From NCBI GenBank assembly GCA_963700255.1, contig CAVOWW010000020.1, forward strand, positions 1-64,000: a stretch of DNA of 64,000 bases, given 5' to 3'. Shown here one piece after another: positions 1 to 8,320 of the stretch. The notes below the pieces were generated by a model. It did not search any database and was not told the origin of the DNA. It saw only the letters and a program-made list of their open reading frames with translations. The translations under genes and the position numbers were made by a program. The stretch comes from UBA10649 sp963700255. GTDB taxonomy: Bacteria > Actinomycetota > Actinomycetes > S36-B12. The number at the start of each line of letters is the position of its first letter. Position 1 is the stretch's first letter.

Positions 1-508
1 GCTCGGCCAGACCTCGAACGACGGCCGCGAGACCCTGCTGGCGGTGCTGGGGCCCGGCGAGATGTTCGGTGAGCTCAGCCTGTTCGATCCGGGCCTGCGC
101 ACCTCCACTGCGACGGCCCTCACCGATGCGGTCGTCCTCGGACTCGGTCACGACCAGCTGAAGCCGTGGCTGGCGGGCCGCCCGGAGGTGGCCGCCGCTC
201 TGCTCCAGGCACTTGCCCGGCGCCTGCGCCGCACGAACGAGGCCATGGCGGACCTCGTCTTCTCGGACGTTCCCGGTCGCGTGGCGAAGGCCCTGATGGA
301 GCTCGGCGAGAAGTTCGGGACGGTCACGTCCGATGGGCTGATGGTCACCCACGACATGACGCAGGAGGAGCTCGCGCAGCTGGTCGGCGCCTCCCGCGAG
401 ACCGTCAACAAGGCGCTGGCCGACTTCGCCCAGCGCGGCTGGATCCGCCTGGAGTCCCGTCAGGTCCTCATCCTCGACGTCGAGCGACTGGGCAAGCGAG
501 CCCGCTAG
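1..508 (+). CDS. crp: Crp/Fnr transcriptional regulator, GlxR-like (5' truncated)
   Basis: The open frame enters from the left edge in frame 2, so the N-terminus lies outside the window. What remains is the end of the cyclic-nucleotide-binding barrel, with a PGEMFGELSLFD phosphate-binding loop, then the long dimer helix and a winged helix. The recognition helix reads LVGASRETVNKALADF. The text follows mycobacterial CRP (Rv3676) and corynebacterial GlxR almost word for word. These are global cAMP-responsive regulators of carbon, respiratory and resuscitation genes. The stop overlaps the tail of the convergent metallo-hydrolase gene by 4 bases. Family confidence is high. The cAMP-contact residues before this point cannot be checked. 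Confidence 0.95.
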   Translation, partial: LGQTSNDGRETLLAVLGPGEMFGELSLFDPGLRTSTATALTDAVVLGLGHDQLKPWLAGRPEVAAALLQALARRLRRTNEAMADLVFSDVPGRVAKALMELGEKFGTVTSDGLMVTHDMTQEELAQLVGASRETVNKALADFAQRGWIRLESRQVLILDVERLGKRAR

Positions 509-1326
509 CCCACCGCGAGGTACGCGAGCTGCGCACGCACCGTCAGCTCCGCCGCCGGCCAGACCTCGCGCGGCACGTCGGCGTAGACGATCGCGACGAT
601 CTCGAGTGCGTCGGTGACGCCGGAGCCGACGACAGCACGCACCTCCTCGAGCCGCGCTCGCCGATGCTCGAGGTAGGCGTCGATGACGCTGCCGGGCGCT
701 GTCAGCACCGGACCGTGCCCCGGCAGGAGTCGCTCGACGGAGGCGGCCTCCGTGAGGTCGCGCAGGCGTCGGAGACTGTCGAGATACTCCCCGAGCCGAC
801 CATCCGGCCAGGCAACCAGTGACGTTCCCCGTCCCAGCACGGTGTCGCCCGTCAGGATCGACGAGTCGTGCGGCAGCAGGAACGACACGCTGTCATGGCT
901 GTGGCCGGGGGTGCCCACCACGTGCACGCTCCAGTCGCCGACAACGACGACGTCTCCGTCGACCAGGCCCTCGCTGCCGAGGCGGTGCTCCGGATCGAGC
1001 GCCCGCACTCCGACGCCGAGGCGCTCAGCGAGGCTGCGAGCCCCCTCGGCATGGTCGATGTGGCCGTGCGTAAGCAGCACCCCCGAGATCCGCACCTCGC
1101 GCTCGTCGGCGAGGCGGCGGGTCTGGTCGAGGTGGCCGGGATGGTCAGGACCGGGGTCGACGACCACGGCATGCGTGCTTCCCGGTGCCGTCAGGAGCCA
1201 TGTGTTGGTCCCGTCGAGCGTCCAGGGCGACGGGTTGGGCGCGAGCACGCAGGTGGCCGACGCCGTGACCTGCCCGCCCGTCCATGGCTCACTCGAGCCC
1301 GCGAGCGGCAGGACGTGCCCGCTCAT
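505..1326 (-). CDS. MBL-fold metallo-hydrolase, LACTB2/RNase Z-like
   Basis: The 273-residue protein carries the metal-binding HGHIDH motif at residues 87-92, with further ligands in TPGHSHD and LTGDTVL and a late LLPGHGP histidine. This is the full metallo-beta-lactamase set for two zinc ions. The start of the barrel (PNPSPWTLDGTNTWLL) is typical of LACTB2-like hydrolases, which cleave RNA or thioesters. The substrate here is unknown. It is the position equivalent of Rv3677c next to crp. The ATG overlaps the stop of the NUDIX gene as ATGA, so the two are translationally coupled in a four-gene operon running leftwards from 2692. Confidence 0.9.
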   Translation of the reverse strand: MSGHVLPLAGSSEPWTGGQVTASATCVLAPNPSPWTLDGTNTWLLTAPGSTHAVVVDPGPDHPGHLDQTRRLADEREVRISGVLLTHGHIDHAEGARSLAERLGVGVRALDPEHRLGSEGLVDGDVVVVGDWSVHVVGTPGHSHDSVSFLLPHDSSILTGDTVLGRGTSLVAWPDGRLGEYLDSLRRLRDLTEAASVERLLPGHGPVLTAPGSVIDAYLEHRRARLEEVRAVVGSGVTDALEIVAIVYADVPREVWPAAELTVRAQLAYLAVG

Positions 1327-2072
1327 GCCTCTTCTGCCGCGGTCGGCAGGCCGTCGGCCTCGCGCGTGTGGGGCATCGCGACGTCATCGACGAGCACCTC
1401 TCCCGTGCGATCGTGCGCCAGCACCCAGCGCGCGGTCCCGTCCTCGCCGACGATCCTCCGCGGGATGAGCGGGACCACGGCGCGACCAGGCGCATCCGCG
1501 ATGACCGCGGCTGCCGTGTCGAACTCGGCCAGCCTCCGCAGCACCGACTCCGTCGGCGGGAGCATGGCCATCCGCCCCGCCTCGAACTCGAGGAGCGCGA
1601 GGGACGGCGCGATCCACGCCGCCACGTCTGCCTCGGTGGTCGTGAGCTCCGCCTGGCCGTCGTGGATCTCCGCTGCGAAGAAGCGCACGTCGTAGCGATG
1701 CCCCTCCATCTCGGGCGTCACCCAGTGGTCGATGATCGGCAGGAAGGCCGGATCGACGAGGAGCCGACCGTGCTCGTCTCGGACGGCGATGTCGATGCCC
1801 GCCTCCTCCGCCGTCTCCCGGATCGCACAGGAGTACAGAGCCGCGATACCGATCGCGTCCGTGCTTCCGCGCTCCGCCAGCTCATCGACGTCTCCGCTGA
1901 CGAAGTGCACGCGCTCCTGCAGGTCGACGTCATCGACCCGTCCGCCGGGAAAGACGTGCATGCGCGGCGCGAACGCCATGGTGGTGGCGCGTCGCATGAT
2001 GAAGGTCTCGAGGCCCTCGTCGCCATCGCGCAGAAGCACGACGGTCGCGGCCGGTCGAACGGGCGCGCTCAC
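1323..2072 (-). CDS. NUDIX hydrolase family protein
   Basis: The protein is 249 residues. The Nudix core is recognisable as CAIRETAEEAGI, matching the REUxEExGU part of the motif, preceded by FPGGRVD. The first glycine of the motif is separated from it by an insertion of about 30 residues, as in the NUDT19-like branch, whose members act on CoA derivatives. That substrate is inference from subfamily resemblance. The start is GTG at 2072, immediately after the RidA stop, and the end overlaps the metallo-hydrolase start. This operon position suggests a house-cleaning role alongside RidA. Confidence 0.85.
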   Translation of the reverse strand: MSAPVRPAATVVLLRDGDEGLETFIMRRATTMAFAPRMHVFPGGRVDDVDLQERVHFVSGDVDELAERGSTDAIGIAALYSCAIRETAEEAGIDIAVRDEHGRLLVDPAFLPIIDHWVTPEMEGHRYDVRFFAAEIHDGQAELTTTEADVAAWIAPSLALLEFEAGRMAMLPPTESVLRRLAEFDTAAAVIADAPGRAVVPLIPRRIVGEDGTARWVLAHDRTGEVLVDDVAMPHTREADGLPTAAEEA

Positions 2073-2534
2073 CTAGTCGGCGAGTTCGACGATCAGCTCC
2101 ACCTCGACGGGGGCATCGAGCGGGAGCACCGCGACCCCGACGGCTGAGCGCGCGTGCGCACCCAGGTCGCCGAACGCCTCGAGCAGGAGGTTGCTTGCGC
2201 CGTTCGCGACGGCGGGCTGCCCGGTGAATCCGGGAGCACTGGCGACAAAGCAGGTGACCTTGACCACCCGGACGACCGACTCCAGCAGCGCGACGGACTT
2301 CACGGCGGCGATGGCGTTCAGGGCGCAGACCGCGGCGAGCTCAGCGCCCCGCTCGGGCGAGACCTCGGCGCCGACCTTGCCGGTGTCCGGCAGAACGCCG
2401 TCCACGAACGGCAGCTGGCCCGACGTGTAGACGTAGCGACCCGTGACCACTGCAGGCACATAGGCGGCCACCGGCGGGACGACCTCGTGAACTGTCAGGC
2501 CCATCGCGGCCAGGCGATCCTCGACGGTGGACAT
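2073..2534 (-). CDS. RidA family (YjgF/YER057c/UK114) deaminase
   Basis: This 153-residue protein begins MSTVEDRLAAMGLTVHEV and has the RidA features TGRYVYTSGQLPF and CALNAIAAVKS. RidA proteins hydrolyse reactive enamine/imine intermediates released by PLP enzymes. The family arginine that binds the substrate carboxylate is not obvious by eye, so this may be one of the divergent Rid subfamilies. I chose ATG 2534 because it shares one base with the stop of the small upstream gene (TGATG) and gives the normal family N-terminus. It is the equivalent of Rv3678c in the mycobacterial block. Confidence 0.88.
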   Translation of the reverse strand: MSTVEDRLAAMGLTVHEVVPPVAAYVPAVVTGRYVYTSGQLPFVDGVLPDTGKVGAEVSPERGAELAAVCALNAIAAVKSVALLESVVRVVKVTCFVASAPGFTGQPAVANGASNLLLEAFGDLGAHARSAVGVAVLPLDAPVEVELIVELAD

Positions 2535-2692
2535 CAGTTCCCCCTCGGGCGCTTGAGGTAGGCGACCATGTTCTCCGGGTTGGGCCCGGGCACGACCTGC
2601 ACGAGCTCCCAGCCGTCCTGGCCCCACGTATCGAGGATCTGCTTGGTCGCATGCACCAGAAGCGGCACGGTGACGTACTCCCATGTGGTCAT
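2534..2692 (-). CDS. Small DUF4177-like protein (52 residues)
   Basis: This short gene translates as MTTWEYVTVPLLVHATKQIL and continues through DTWGQDGWELVQVV to end YLKRPRGN. The WEY start and the GWELV core are the hallmarks of DUF4177 proteins, small beta-sheet proteins of unknown function. It is the first gene of the leftward operon and overlaps RidA by one base. Its position corresponds to the small Rv3678A gene in M. tuberculosis. It reads away from the ATPase pair across a 54-base shared promoter region. Confidence 0.85.
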   Translation of the reverse strand: MTTWEYVTVPLLVHATKQILDTWGQDGWELVQVVPGPNPENMVAYLKRPRGN

Positions 2693-2746
2693 GGGCCGAC
2701 AGTAGTCCGTCCGGCTTGTCCTCCGTTATCGGAATAGGCTGGCTGA

Positions 2747-3736
2747 GTGAGTGACAGCCTGTGGCCCGACGTCGCCCTGCACGTCGTGTCCGGCAAGGGC
2801 GGCACGGGCAAGACGACGGTGGCCGCAGCCATGGCGCTTGCCCTGGCGCGAGACGGCCGACGCACGCTCCTCATCGAGGTCGAGGGACGACAGGGGATCG
2901 CCCAGCTGTTCGACACCCCTCCCCTGCCGTACGAGGAGCGCAAGGTTGCCGTCGCTCCCGGCGGAGGTGAGGTGTGGGCCCTCGCGATCGACGCCCAGGA
3001 GGCACTCCTCGACTACCTCGAGAGCTTCTACAACCTCAAGCGCGCCGGGTCAGCCCTGAAGCGGATGGGTGCGGTCGACTTCGCCACGACGATCGCCCCG
3101 GGACTGCGCGATGTGCTGCTCACCGGCAAGGCCGTCGAGGTCGTCCGCCGCCGGGACAAGAACGCGTCCGACAAGTACGACGCGGTCGTCCTCGACGCCC
3201 CGCCCACCGGGCGCATCGCGAAGTTCCTCAACGTCAACTCCGAGATCTCCGGCCTCGCGAAGGTGGGTCCGATCCGCAACCACGCGGACCTGGTGATGGG
3301 AGTCATCGCGTCGCCCCGCACGGCGGTGCACCTCGTGACGCTGCTCGAGGAGATGCCCGTCCAGGAGACCATCGACGGAGTGGCGGAGCTGCGCGCCGAG
3401 GGCCTTCCGGTCGGTGGCGTCATCGTCAACCTGACCCGGCCGCCCGTGCTCACCGAGCCGCAGTTCGCCCTGGCCAGCGCGGGCACGCTGCCTGCCGACG
3501 CGATCCGCCGATCGCTCGTGCGTGCCGGACTCGGTGCCCACGAGGCCGAGATCGTGCCCGCTCTCATGCGCGAGGCCAGCGACCATGCCCAGCGCGTCGC
3601 CCTCGAGGAGCGCGAGATGGCGCGCATCGAGGAGCTGGCCCTGCCCACCTTCGTTCTGCCGATGCTCGCGAGCGGCATCGACCTCGGCGGGCTGTACGAG
3701 CTGGCCGAGATCCTCGCCGACGGCGGTATCGGATGA
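2747..3736 (+). CDS. ArsA/Get3-like ATPase, first subunit of a pair
   Basis: The 329-residue P-loop ATPase of the SIMIBI class has a deviant Walker A, GKGGTGKT, at residues 16-23. K17 is the signature lysine that reaches across the dimer. Other motifs are VVLDAPPTGR (switch) and VIVNL. Family members (ArsA, Get3) couple ATP-driven dimer movement to anion export or to handling of membrane-protein tails. It is the counterpart of Rv3679, which with Rv3680 forms the BagAB pair in mycobacteria. There is no arsR or arsB nearby, so an arsenite pump is unlikely. The stop overlaps the next ATG by 4 bases, implying equal co-production. Start is GTG 2747. Confidence 0.92.
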   Translation: MSDSLWPDVALHVVSGKGGTGKTTVAAAMALALARDGRRTLLIEVEGRQGIAQLFDTPPLPYEERKVAVAPGGGEVWALAIDAQEALLDYLESFYNLKRAGSALKRMGAVDFATTIAPGLRDVLLTGKAVEVVRRRDKNASDKYDAVVLDAPPTGRIAKFLNVNSEISGLAKVGPIRNHADLVMGVIASPRTAVHLVTLLEEMPVQETIDGVAELRAEGLPVGGVIVNLTRPPVLTEPQFALASAGTLPADAIRRSLVRAGLGAHEAEIVPALMREASDHAQRVALEEREMARIEELALPTFVLPMLASGIDLGGLYELAEILADGGIG

Positions 3737-4926
3737 CCAGCCGCAGCTTCGCGAAGGCTCCCCGCCTGTCCATCGACAACGTCCTCGCCGACGAGTCGAT
3801 CCACATCATCGTGTGCACGGGAGCAGGCGGCGTCGGCAAGACCACGACCGCCGCAGCCCTGGGCCTGCGGGCCGCCGAGATGGGCCGCGACGTCTGCGTC
3901 ATGACGATCGACCCGGCCAAGAGGCTGGCTCAGGCGATGGGCCTGTCGTCGCTGGACAACACGCCGCGACAGGTGCCCGGCGTCTGCGCACCCGATGGGT
4001 CCGGGTCGCTGTTCGCGATGATGCTCGACATGAAGCGGACCTTCGACGAGGTCGTCGAGAGCCACGCCGACCCGGCGAGGGCTCAGCAGATCCTGACGAA
4101 TCCGTTCTACCAGGCACTGTCGTCCTCGTTCGCCGGCACGCAGGAGTACATGGCGATGGAGAAGCTGGGCCAGTTGCGGGTGCGCGCCGAGGCCGAGGGC
4201 ACGTGGGACCTGATCATCGTCGACACCCCGCCGTCGCGGAGCGCGCTCGACTTCCTCGACGCACCGGCCCGTCTCGGCTCGTTCCTCGACGGCCGGTTCA
4301 TCCGCATCCTCACCGCGCCCGCGCGTGGTGCGGGCAAGGGTCTCGGCCGGCTCGCCGCAATGGGTTTCGGGATCTTCACCAGCGTGCTCAACAAGATCCT
4401 CGGCGCCCAGGTGCTTGCCGACCTCGGCAGCTTCGTCGCCGCCATCGACACCACGTTCGGCGGATTCCGCGAGCGGGCCGACGCCACCTACGCACTGCTC
4501 AAGGACCCCGGCACCTCGTTCGTCGTCGTCGCCGCTCCCGAGCGCGATGCTCTCCGCGAGGCTGCCTACTTCGTCGAGCGGCTGCGGACCGACGAGATGC
4601 CGCTCGCGGGCCTGGTCCTCAACCGCGTGCAGGACGTCGTCGACCCCGACTTCACGAGTGAGCAGGCAGCCGCAGGGGCCCAGCTCCTGACTGAGCTGGC
4701 CGGCGATGATTCAGACGAGCAGGCCCAGGACGCACGGCTCACCGCCGCCCTGCTGCAGCTGCACGCCCAGCGGATGAACCTGTCGGCGCGCCAGCGTCAC
4801 CTCGCGGACCGCTTCACTGCGGCTCATCCCGGGGTTCCCGTGAGCGCGGTGCCTGCGCTGGCCGAGGACGTCCACGACCTCGATGGACTGCGCACCATCG
4901 GCGGGCTGCTGGCCAACGGTCTCTGA
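3733..4926 (+). CDS. ArsA/Get3-like ATPase, second subunit of a pair
   Basis: The 397-residue protein has the P-loop GAGGVGKTT at residues 30-38, the switch region IIVDTPPSRSALDFLD and a late VLNRVQDVVDPDF segment. The signature lysine of deviant Walker A is replaced by alanine (A31), so only the partner subunit can donate it. This suggests an asymmetric heterodimer. The middle contains a longer helical insertion (about residues 150-230) than in subunit one. It corresponds to Rv3680. The ATG at 3733 lies inside the end of the first gene. Known mycobacterial work links the pair to redox and glycerol stress; the role in this organism is inference. Confidence 0.92.
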   Translation: MTSRSFAKAPRLSIDNVLADESIHIIVCTGAGGVGKTTTAAALGLRAAEMGRDVCVMTIDPAKRLAQAMGLSSLDNTPRQVPGVCAPDGSGSLFAMMLDMKRTFDEVVESHADPARAQQILTNPFYQALSSSFAGTQEYMAMEKLGQLRVRAEAEGTWDLIIVDTPPSRSALDFLDAPARLGSFLDGRFIRILTAPARGAGKGLGRLAAMGFGIFTSVLNKILGAQVLADLGSFVAAIDTTFGGFRERADATYALLKDPGTSFVVVAAPERDALREAAYFVERLRTDEMPLAGLVLNRVQDVVDPDFTSEQAAAGAQLLTELAGDDSDEQAQDARLTAALLQLHAQRMNLSARQRHLADRFTAAHPGVPVSAVPALAEDVHDLDGLRTIGGLLANGL

Positions 4927-4930
4927 CCGC

Positions 4931-4988
4931 CGAGTCCACGCCCAGCGGTCACATGCGACCCGCGGTGTGACGCCGGGGTGTGGACTCG
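4931..4988. terminator. Nested inverted repeat between convergent genes
   Basis: An outer 9-base arm cgagtccac (4931-4939) pairs exactly with gtggactcg (4980-4988), and an inner gtcaca (4948-4953) pairs with tgtgac (4966-4971). It lies between the end of the ATPase pair and the end of whiB, which read towards each other. It is probably a bidirectional terminator, although there is no T-run. Confidence 0.55.
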
Positions 4989-5050
4989 ATTTAGGAAGCG
5001 CGCGTTCTCGGCGCCGTAGCTCCGGGGCTCGGCTGACGCCTCACTCCTCG

Positions 5051-5362
5051 CTAGCTGGCGCGCTCCGTGCCCGTCAGGATCCGCTGCCGCTCGTACTCGT
5101 CCTGAGCGGTCTGCAGCAGGTGCCGCCACGACGTGACGTTGGGCCGGCGACGCAGGAGGGCCCGGCGCTCACGCTCGGTCATGCCGCCCCACACCCCGAA
5201 CTCGACCCGGTTGTCGAGGGCGTCGGCGAGGCACTCCGTGCGAACGGTGCAGCCGACGCAGATGGCCTTTGCCCGGTTCTGTGCCGCGCCCTGCACGAAG
5301 AGGGAGTCCGGATCGGTGGTGCGGCAGGCCGCCTGGGCGGCCCAATCGGTGTCAAAGGTCAT
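5051..5362 (-). CDS. whiB4: WhiB-family iron-sulfur regulator, WhiB4-like
   Basis: The protein is 103 residues. Four cysteines at C13, C35, C38 and C44 give the C-x21-C-x2-C-x5-C arrangement that holds a [4Fe-4S] cluster, followed by GVWGG at 56-60 and a basic ERERRALLRRR DNA-binding tail. WhiB proteins sense oxygen and nitric oxide and act with the primary sigma factor. The assignment to WhiB4 rests on position: as in M. tuberculosis it sits between the ATPase pair and a class A PBP, divergent from the PBP. The C-terminal extension after residue 75 is unusually acidic/polar. The gene reads leftward from a promoter region shared with the PBP. Confidence 0.9.
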   Translation of the reverse strand: MTFDTDWAAQAACRTTDPDSLFVQGAAQNRAKAICVGCTVRTECLADALDNRVEFGVWGGMTERERRALLRRRPNVTSWRHLLQTAQDEYERQRILTGTERAS

Positions 5363-5429
5363 GCTTGATGTACACCCCTCACCTCGTCACGTGTCGGCGG
5401 ACGTTACGCGCTCCCCCACCCCGCAGAAA

Positions 5430-5467
5430 GGCTATATATAACTACTTCGGCTTGGCTCGATATAGCC
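5430..5467. promoter_or_regulatory. AT-rich 8-base inverted repeat in the whiB/PBP promoter region
   Basis: ggctatat at 5430-5437 is exactly mirrored by atatagcc at 5460-5467, with 22 bases between. The segment is by far the most AT-rich in the neighbourhood and lies between the divergent whiB and PBP genes. It may be an operator, or two back-to-back -10 regions. Confidence 0.5.
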
Positions 5468-5512
5468 ATATCGACAGGTATCGGGCTCGCGCGCCCCTCC
5501 CAGAGTGAGCCG

Positions 5513-7774
5513 GTGACGACACGCCGGAACCCGGCCGCCTACCCTGAACGTCTGATGAGCATGCACCAGCCTCCCGGCAACCGACCCGGGCCGATAGGGA
5601 TCCTGGCCCGGATCGGCGGCCTGCTCGTGGTCGCCACGATCGCCGGCCTGCTCTTCGCGTTCATGCTGGTGCCCTTCGTGGGCGGTGCGGGTGTCCTCAC
5701 CCGTGATGTCGTCAAGAACTTCGAGAGCCTGCCCGACTCCCTCAGCACGCCACCACTGCCGCAGCGCTCGCTGATCCTCGCCTCCGACGGATCCGTCCTG
5801 GCGAACCTGTACTACCAGAACCGCGTCGAGGTGCCGATCGACAGCATCTCCCCGTACATGCGGCAGGCGACCGTCGCCATCGAGGACTCGCGCTTCCTCG
5901 ACCACAACGGTGTCGACTTCCGCGGCGTCGTCCGCTCCATCGCCACGAACGTGGAGTCCGGCGCGATCGAGCAGGGCAGCTCGACCCTCACGATGCAGTA
6001 CGTCAAGAACGTCCTCGTCAACCAGGCGGCGACGGCGGACGAGCTCGACGCCGCGCGCGGCGACAGTGCCACCCGCAAGCTCCGCGAGGTCCGCTACGCC
6101 CTCGGCCTCGAGAAGATCTTCACCAAGGCGGAGATCCTCGAGCGCTACCTGAACATCGCCTACTTCGGCGCTGGTGCCTACGGTGTCGAGGCCGCCGCGC
6201 GGCGGTACTTCTCGAAGCCGGCCGCCGACCTCGACCTCGCCGAGGCCGCCACTCTCGCCGGCATCGTCCAGCAGCCCACCGCGTACGACCCGCTGCGCAA
6301 CCCGGAGCTCAGCACCACGCGCCGTAACGTCGTCCTCAAGAGGATGGCCGAGCTGGGCTACGTGTCACAGGACGAGGCCGACCGTGCCGCCCTCACCCCC
6401 ATGGACCGGCTGCTGCGCCCGTCCCTGACCACCAACGGCTGCACCTCGTCGTACGCGCCCTACTTCTGCGACTACGTCGTCCAGACGATCCGCAAGGACC
6501 CGACGTTCGGAGCCAGCCCCGAGGAGCGCGAGGCCTTCCTCCGACGCGGTGGCTACACGATCCGCACGACGCTCGACCCGAAGGCGCAGAACGGGGCCTT
6601 CGAGACGGTCACGAAGTACATCCCCGTCAAGGACGACAGCAAGCGCGCGACCGCGATCAGCATCGTGCAGCCCGGCACGGGCCACGTCCTCGCCATGACC
6701 CAGAACCGCGAGTGGGGAACGTCGGGACGCGGCAAGACCACCTACAACTACAACGTCGGCCGCGACATGGGCGGGACTATCGGCATGCAGGCCGGCTCGA
6801 CGTTCAAGATCTTCCAGCTCGCCGCGGCACTCGACACCGGCATCTCGCCGTTCGAGTACATCCCGGCCTACAGCCCCACCACCTTCACCGAATTCAAGAA
6901 CTGCACCACGGGCAAGAAGTTCAAGCCCGTCACCATCAACAACTCGACGACGTCGGGCACGCTCGACATGGCGCGAGCGACGGCCTACTCGACCAACACG
7001 TACTTCATGCGGATCGAGGAGCGCACCGGCATCTGCCGGACAGCGGAGATCGCCGAGTCGATGGGGGTCACCCTCGGCAACGGGGATCCCCTGCTGCGCG
7101 TGCCGACGCTGACCCTGGGCACGATGGAGGTCACGCCACTGGCGATGGCCAACGCCTACGCGACGTTCGCCGCACATGGCATCTACTGCAAGCCCGTCGT
7201 CATCCTCGACATCAGCGACCGCGAGGGCACCCCGCTGCCGGTGCCGGACGGTGACTGCACGCGGGTCCTCAAGCGCGACGTCGCCGACACCGTCACGGTC
7301 ATGCTCAACGGAGTGGTGAACGGCAGCATCAGCGGACGCACCGGTGCCGACATGGCGCTCGAGGAGCAGCAGGTCGCAGGCAAGACCGGTACCACCAACG
7401 AGTCCGCTGCCGTGTGGTTCGCGGGCTACTCCCCGCAGCTGGCCTCGGCCGTGTGGGTCGGCGACCCGCGCGGCGGCTACGCCTTCCCGATGAAGCAGGT
7501 CACCATCAACGGCACCTACTACGACCAGGTGTTCGGAGGCACGCTGCCCGGCCCCATCTGGCGCGACTCGATGGAGATCGCGCTGAAGGGCACGGAGCCG
7601 ACCGACTTCGAGATCAAGAACAAGTACGGCCTGACGACGAAGGACCCGTTCGTGGCACCGACGTACACCAACGTGGCGCCGAGCGACGAGGACAAGCCCG
7701 CGGACACCGTGCCTGAGCCGGAGACGTTCTCGAACCCCGAGCCGCCCGCCGCGGATGCACCGGCCACGCCCTGA
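5513..7774 (+). CDS. ponA2: Class A penicillin-binding protein (glycosyltransferase-transpeptidase)
   Basis: The 753-residue protein has a short cytoplasmic tail, one membrane helix (about residues 33-60), then a GT51 domain with EDSRFLDHNGVD (catalytic Glu124) and QGSSTLTMQYVKN. The transpeptidase domain shows GSTFK with the acylated serine at 429, STN about residue 490, and KTGT at 624. It polymerises and cross-links peptidoglycan outside the membrane. A proline/acidic C-terminal tail ends the chain. The PASTA domain of mycobacterial PonA2 is not visible. Start is GTG 5513; ATG 5555 is an alternative that shortens only the cytoplasmic tail. Its place beside whiB matches Rv3682. Confidence 0.93.
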   Translation: MTTRRNPAAYPERLMSMHQPPGNRPGPIGILARIGGLLVVATIAGLLFAFMLVPFVGGAGVLTRDVVKNFESLPDSLSTPPLPQRSLILASDGSVLANLYYQNRVEVPIDSISPYMRQATVAIEDSRFLDHNGVDFRGVVRSIATNVESGAIEQGSSTLTMQYVKNVLVNQAATADELDAARGDSATRKLREVRYALGLEKIFTKAEILERYLNIAYFGAGAYGVEAAARRYFSKPAADLDLAEAATLAGIVQQPTAYDPLRNPELSTTRRNVVLKRMAELGYVSQDEADRAALTPMDRLLRPSLTTNGCTSSYAPYFCDYVVQTIRKDPTFGASPEEREAFLRRGGYTIRTTLDPKAQNGAFETVTKYIPVKDDSKRATAISIVQPGTGHVLAMTQNREWGTSGRGKTTYNYNVGRDMGGTIGMQAGSTFKIFQLAAALDTGISPFEYIPAYSPTTFTEFKNCTTGKKFKPVTINNSTTSGTLDMARATAYSTNTYFMRIEERTGICRTAEIAESMGVTLGNGDPLLRVPTLTLGTMEVTPLAMANAYATFAAHGIYCKPVVILDISDREGTPLPVPDGDCTRVLKRDVADTVTVMLNGVVNGSISGRTGADMALEEQQVAGKTGTTNESAAVWFAGYSPQLASAVWVGDPRGGYAFPMKQVTINGTYYDQVFGGTLPGPIWRDSMEIALKGTEPTDFEIKNKYGLTTKDPFVAPTYTNVAPSDEDKPADTVPEPETFSNPEPPAADAPATP

Positions 7775-7799
7775 GGCTGGGCCGCCGGCACGCGCGCTG

Positions 7800-8264
7800 C
7801 TACATCCCGAGGGAAGACTTGACGAGCCCGGCCACTTTGCCTCCGTCTGCGCGGCCCTTGACCTGAGGCTGGACGAGCTTCATCACGGCGCCCATGGCGG
7901 CACCGCCTGTCGCCCCTGAGGCGCTCACCTCGGCCACCGCGGCCGCGACGATCGCCTCGACCTCCGCGTCGCTCAGCGGCTGCGGCAGGTAGCGCGCGAT
8001 GACTCCGAGCTCGGCACGCTCGCGGTCCGCCAGCTCGGGTCGCGAGGCGGCGTCGTAGGCCTCCGCGGACTCGCGCCGCTTCTTCGCCTCGCGTCCGAGA
8101 ACGGTCAGGACGTCGTCATCGGAGAGGACCCGGGACTCCTTGCCCGACACCTCCTCGTTCGTGATGGCGGTCAGCGCCATCCGGATCGTCGCCGACGTCA
8201 CCTCATCGCGCGCCTTGATGGCGGTGGTGAGGTCCGACTTCAGCTGGTCCTTGAGGGTGCCCAT
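7800..8264 (-). CDS. GatB/YqeY domain protein
   Basis: The 154-residue protein is YqeY-like over its whole length: an N-terminal helical part (MGTLKDQLKSDLTTAIKARD), then ELGVIARYLPQPLSDAEVEAI and the C-terminal GAVMKLVQPQVKGRADGGKV segment. The family shares the tail domain of GatB and is thought to be tRNA-associated, but it has no settled function. It is convergent with the PBP gene (25 bases apart) and divergent from the metallophosphoesterase. Confidence 0.93.
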   Translation of the reverse strand: MGTLKDQLKSDLTTAIKARDEVTSATIRMALTAITNEEVSGKESRVLSDDDVLTVLGREAKKRRESAEAYDAASRPELADRERAELGVIARYLPQPLSDAEVEAIVAAAVAEVSASGATGGAAMGAVMKLVQPQVKGRADGGKVAGLVKSSLGM

Positions 8265-8320
8265 GAGGGCATCCTCTCACCGCTCATCGCGCACCCGCCC
8301 CTGCCGTGGGACCATGAACC

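Noticed and set aside
2747..4926. ATPase pair considered as an arsenite efflux system
   Set aside because: No arsB, arsD or arsR genes are present, and the gene order matches the mycobacterial Rv3679-Rv3680 pair instead.
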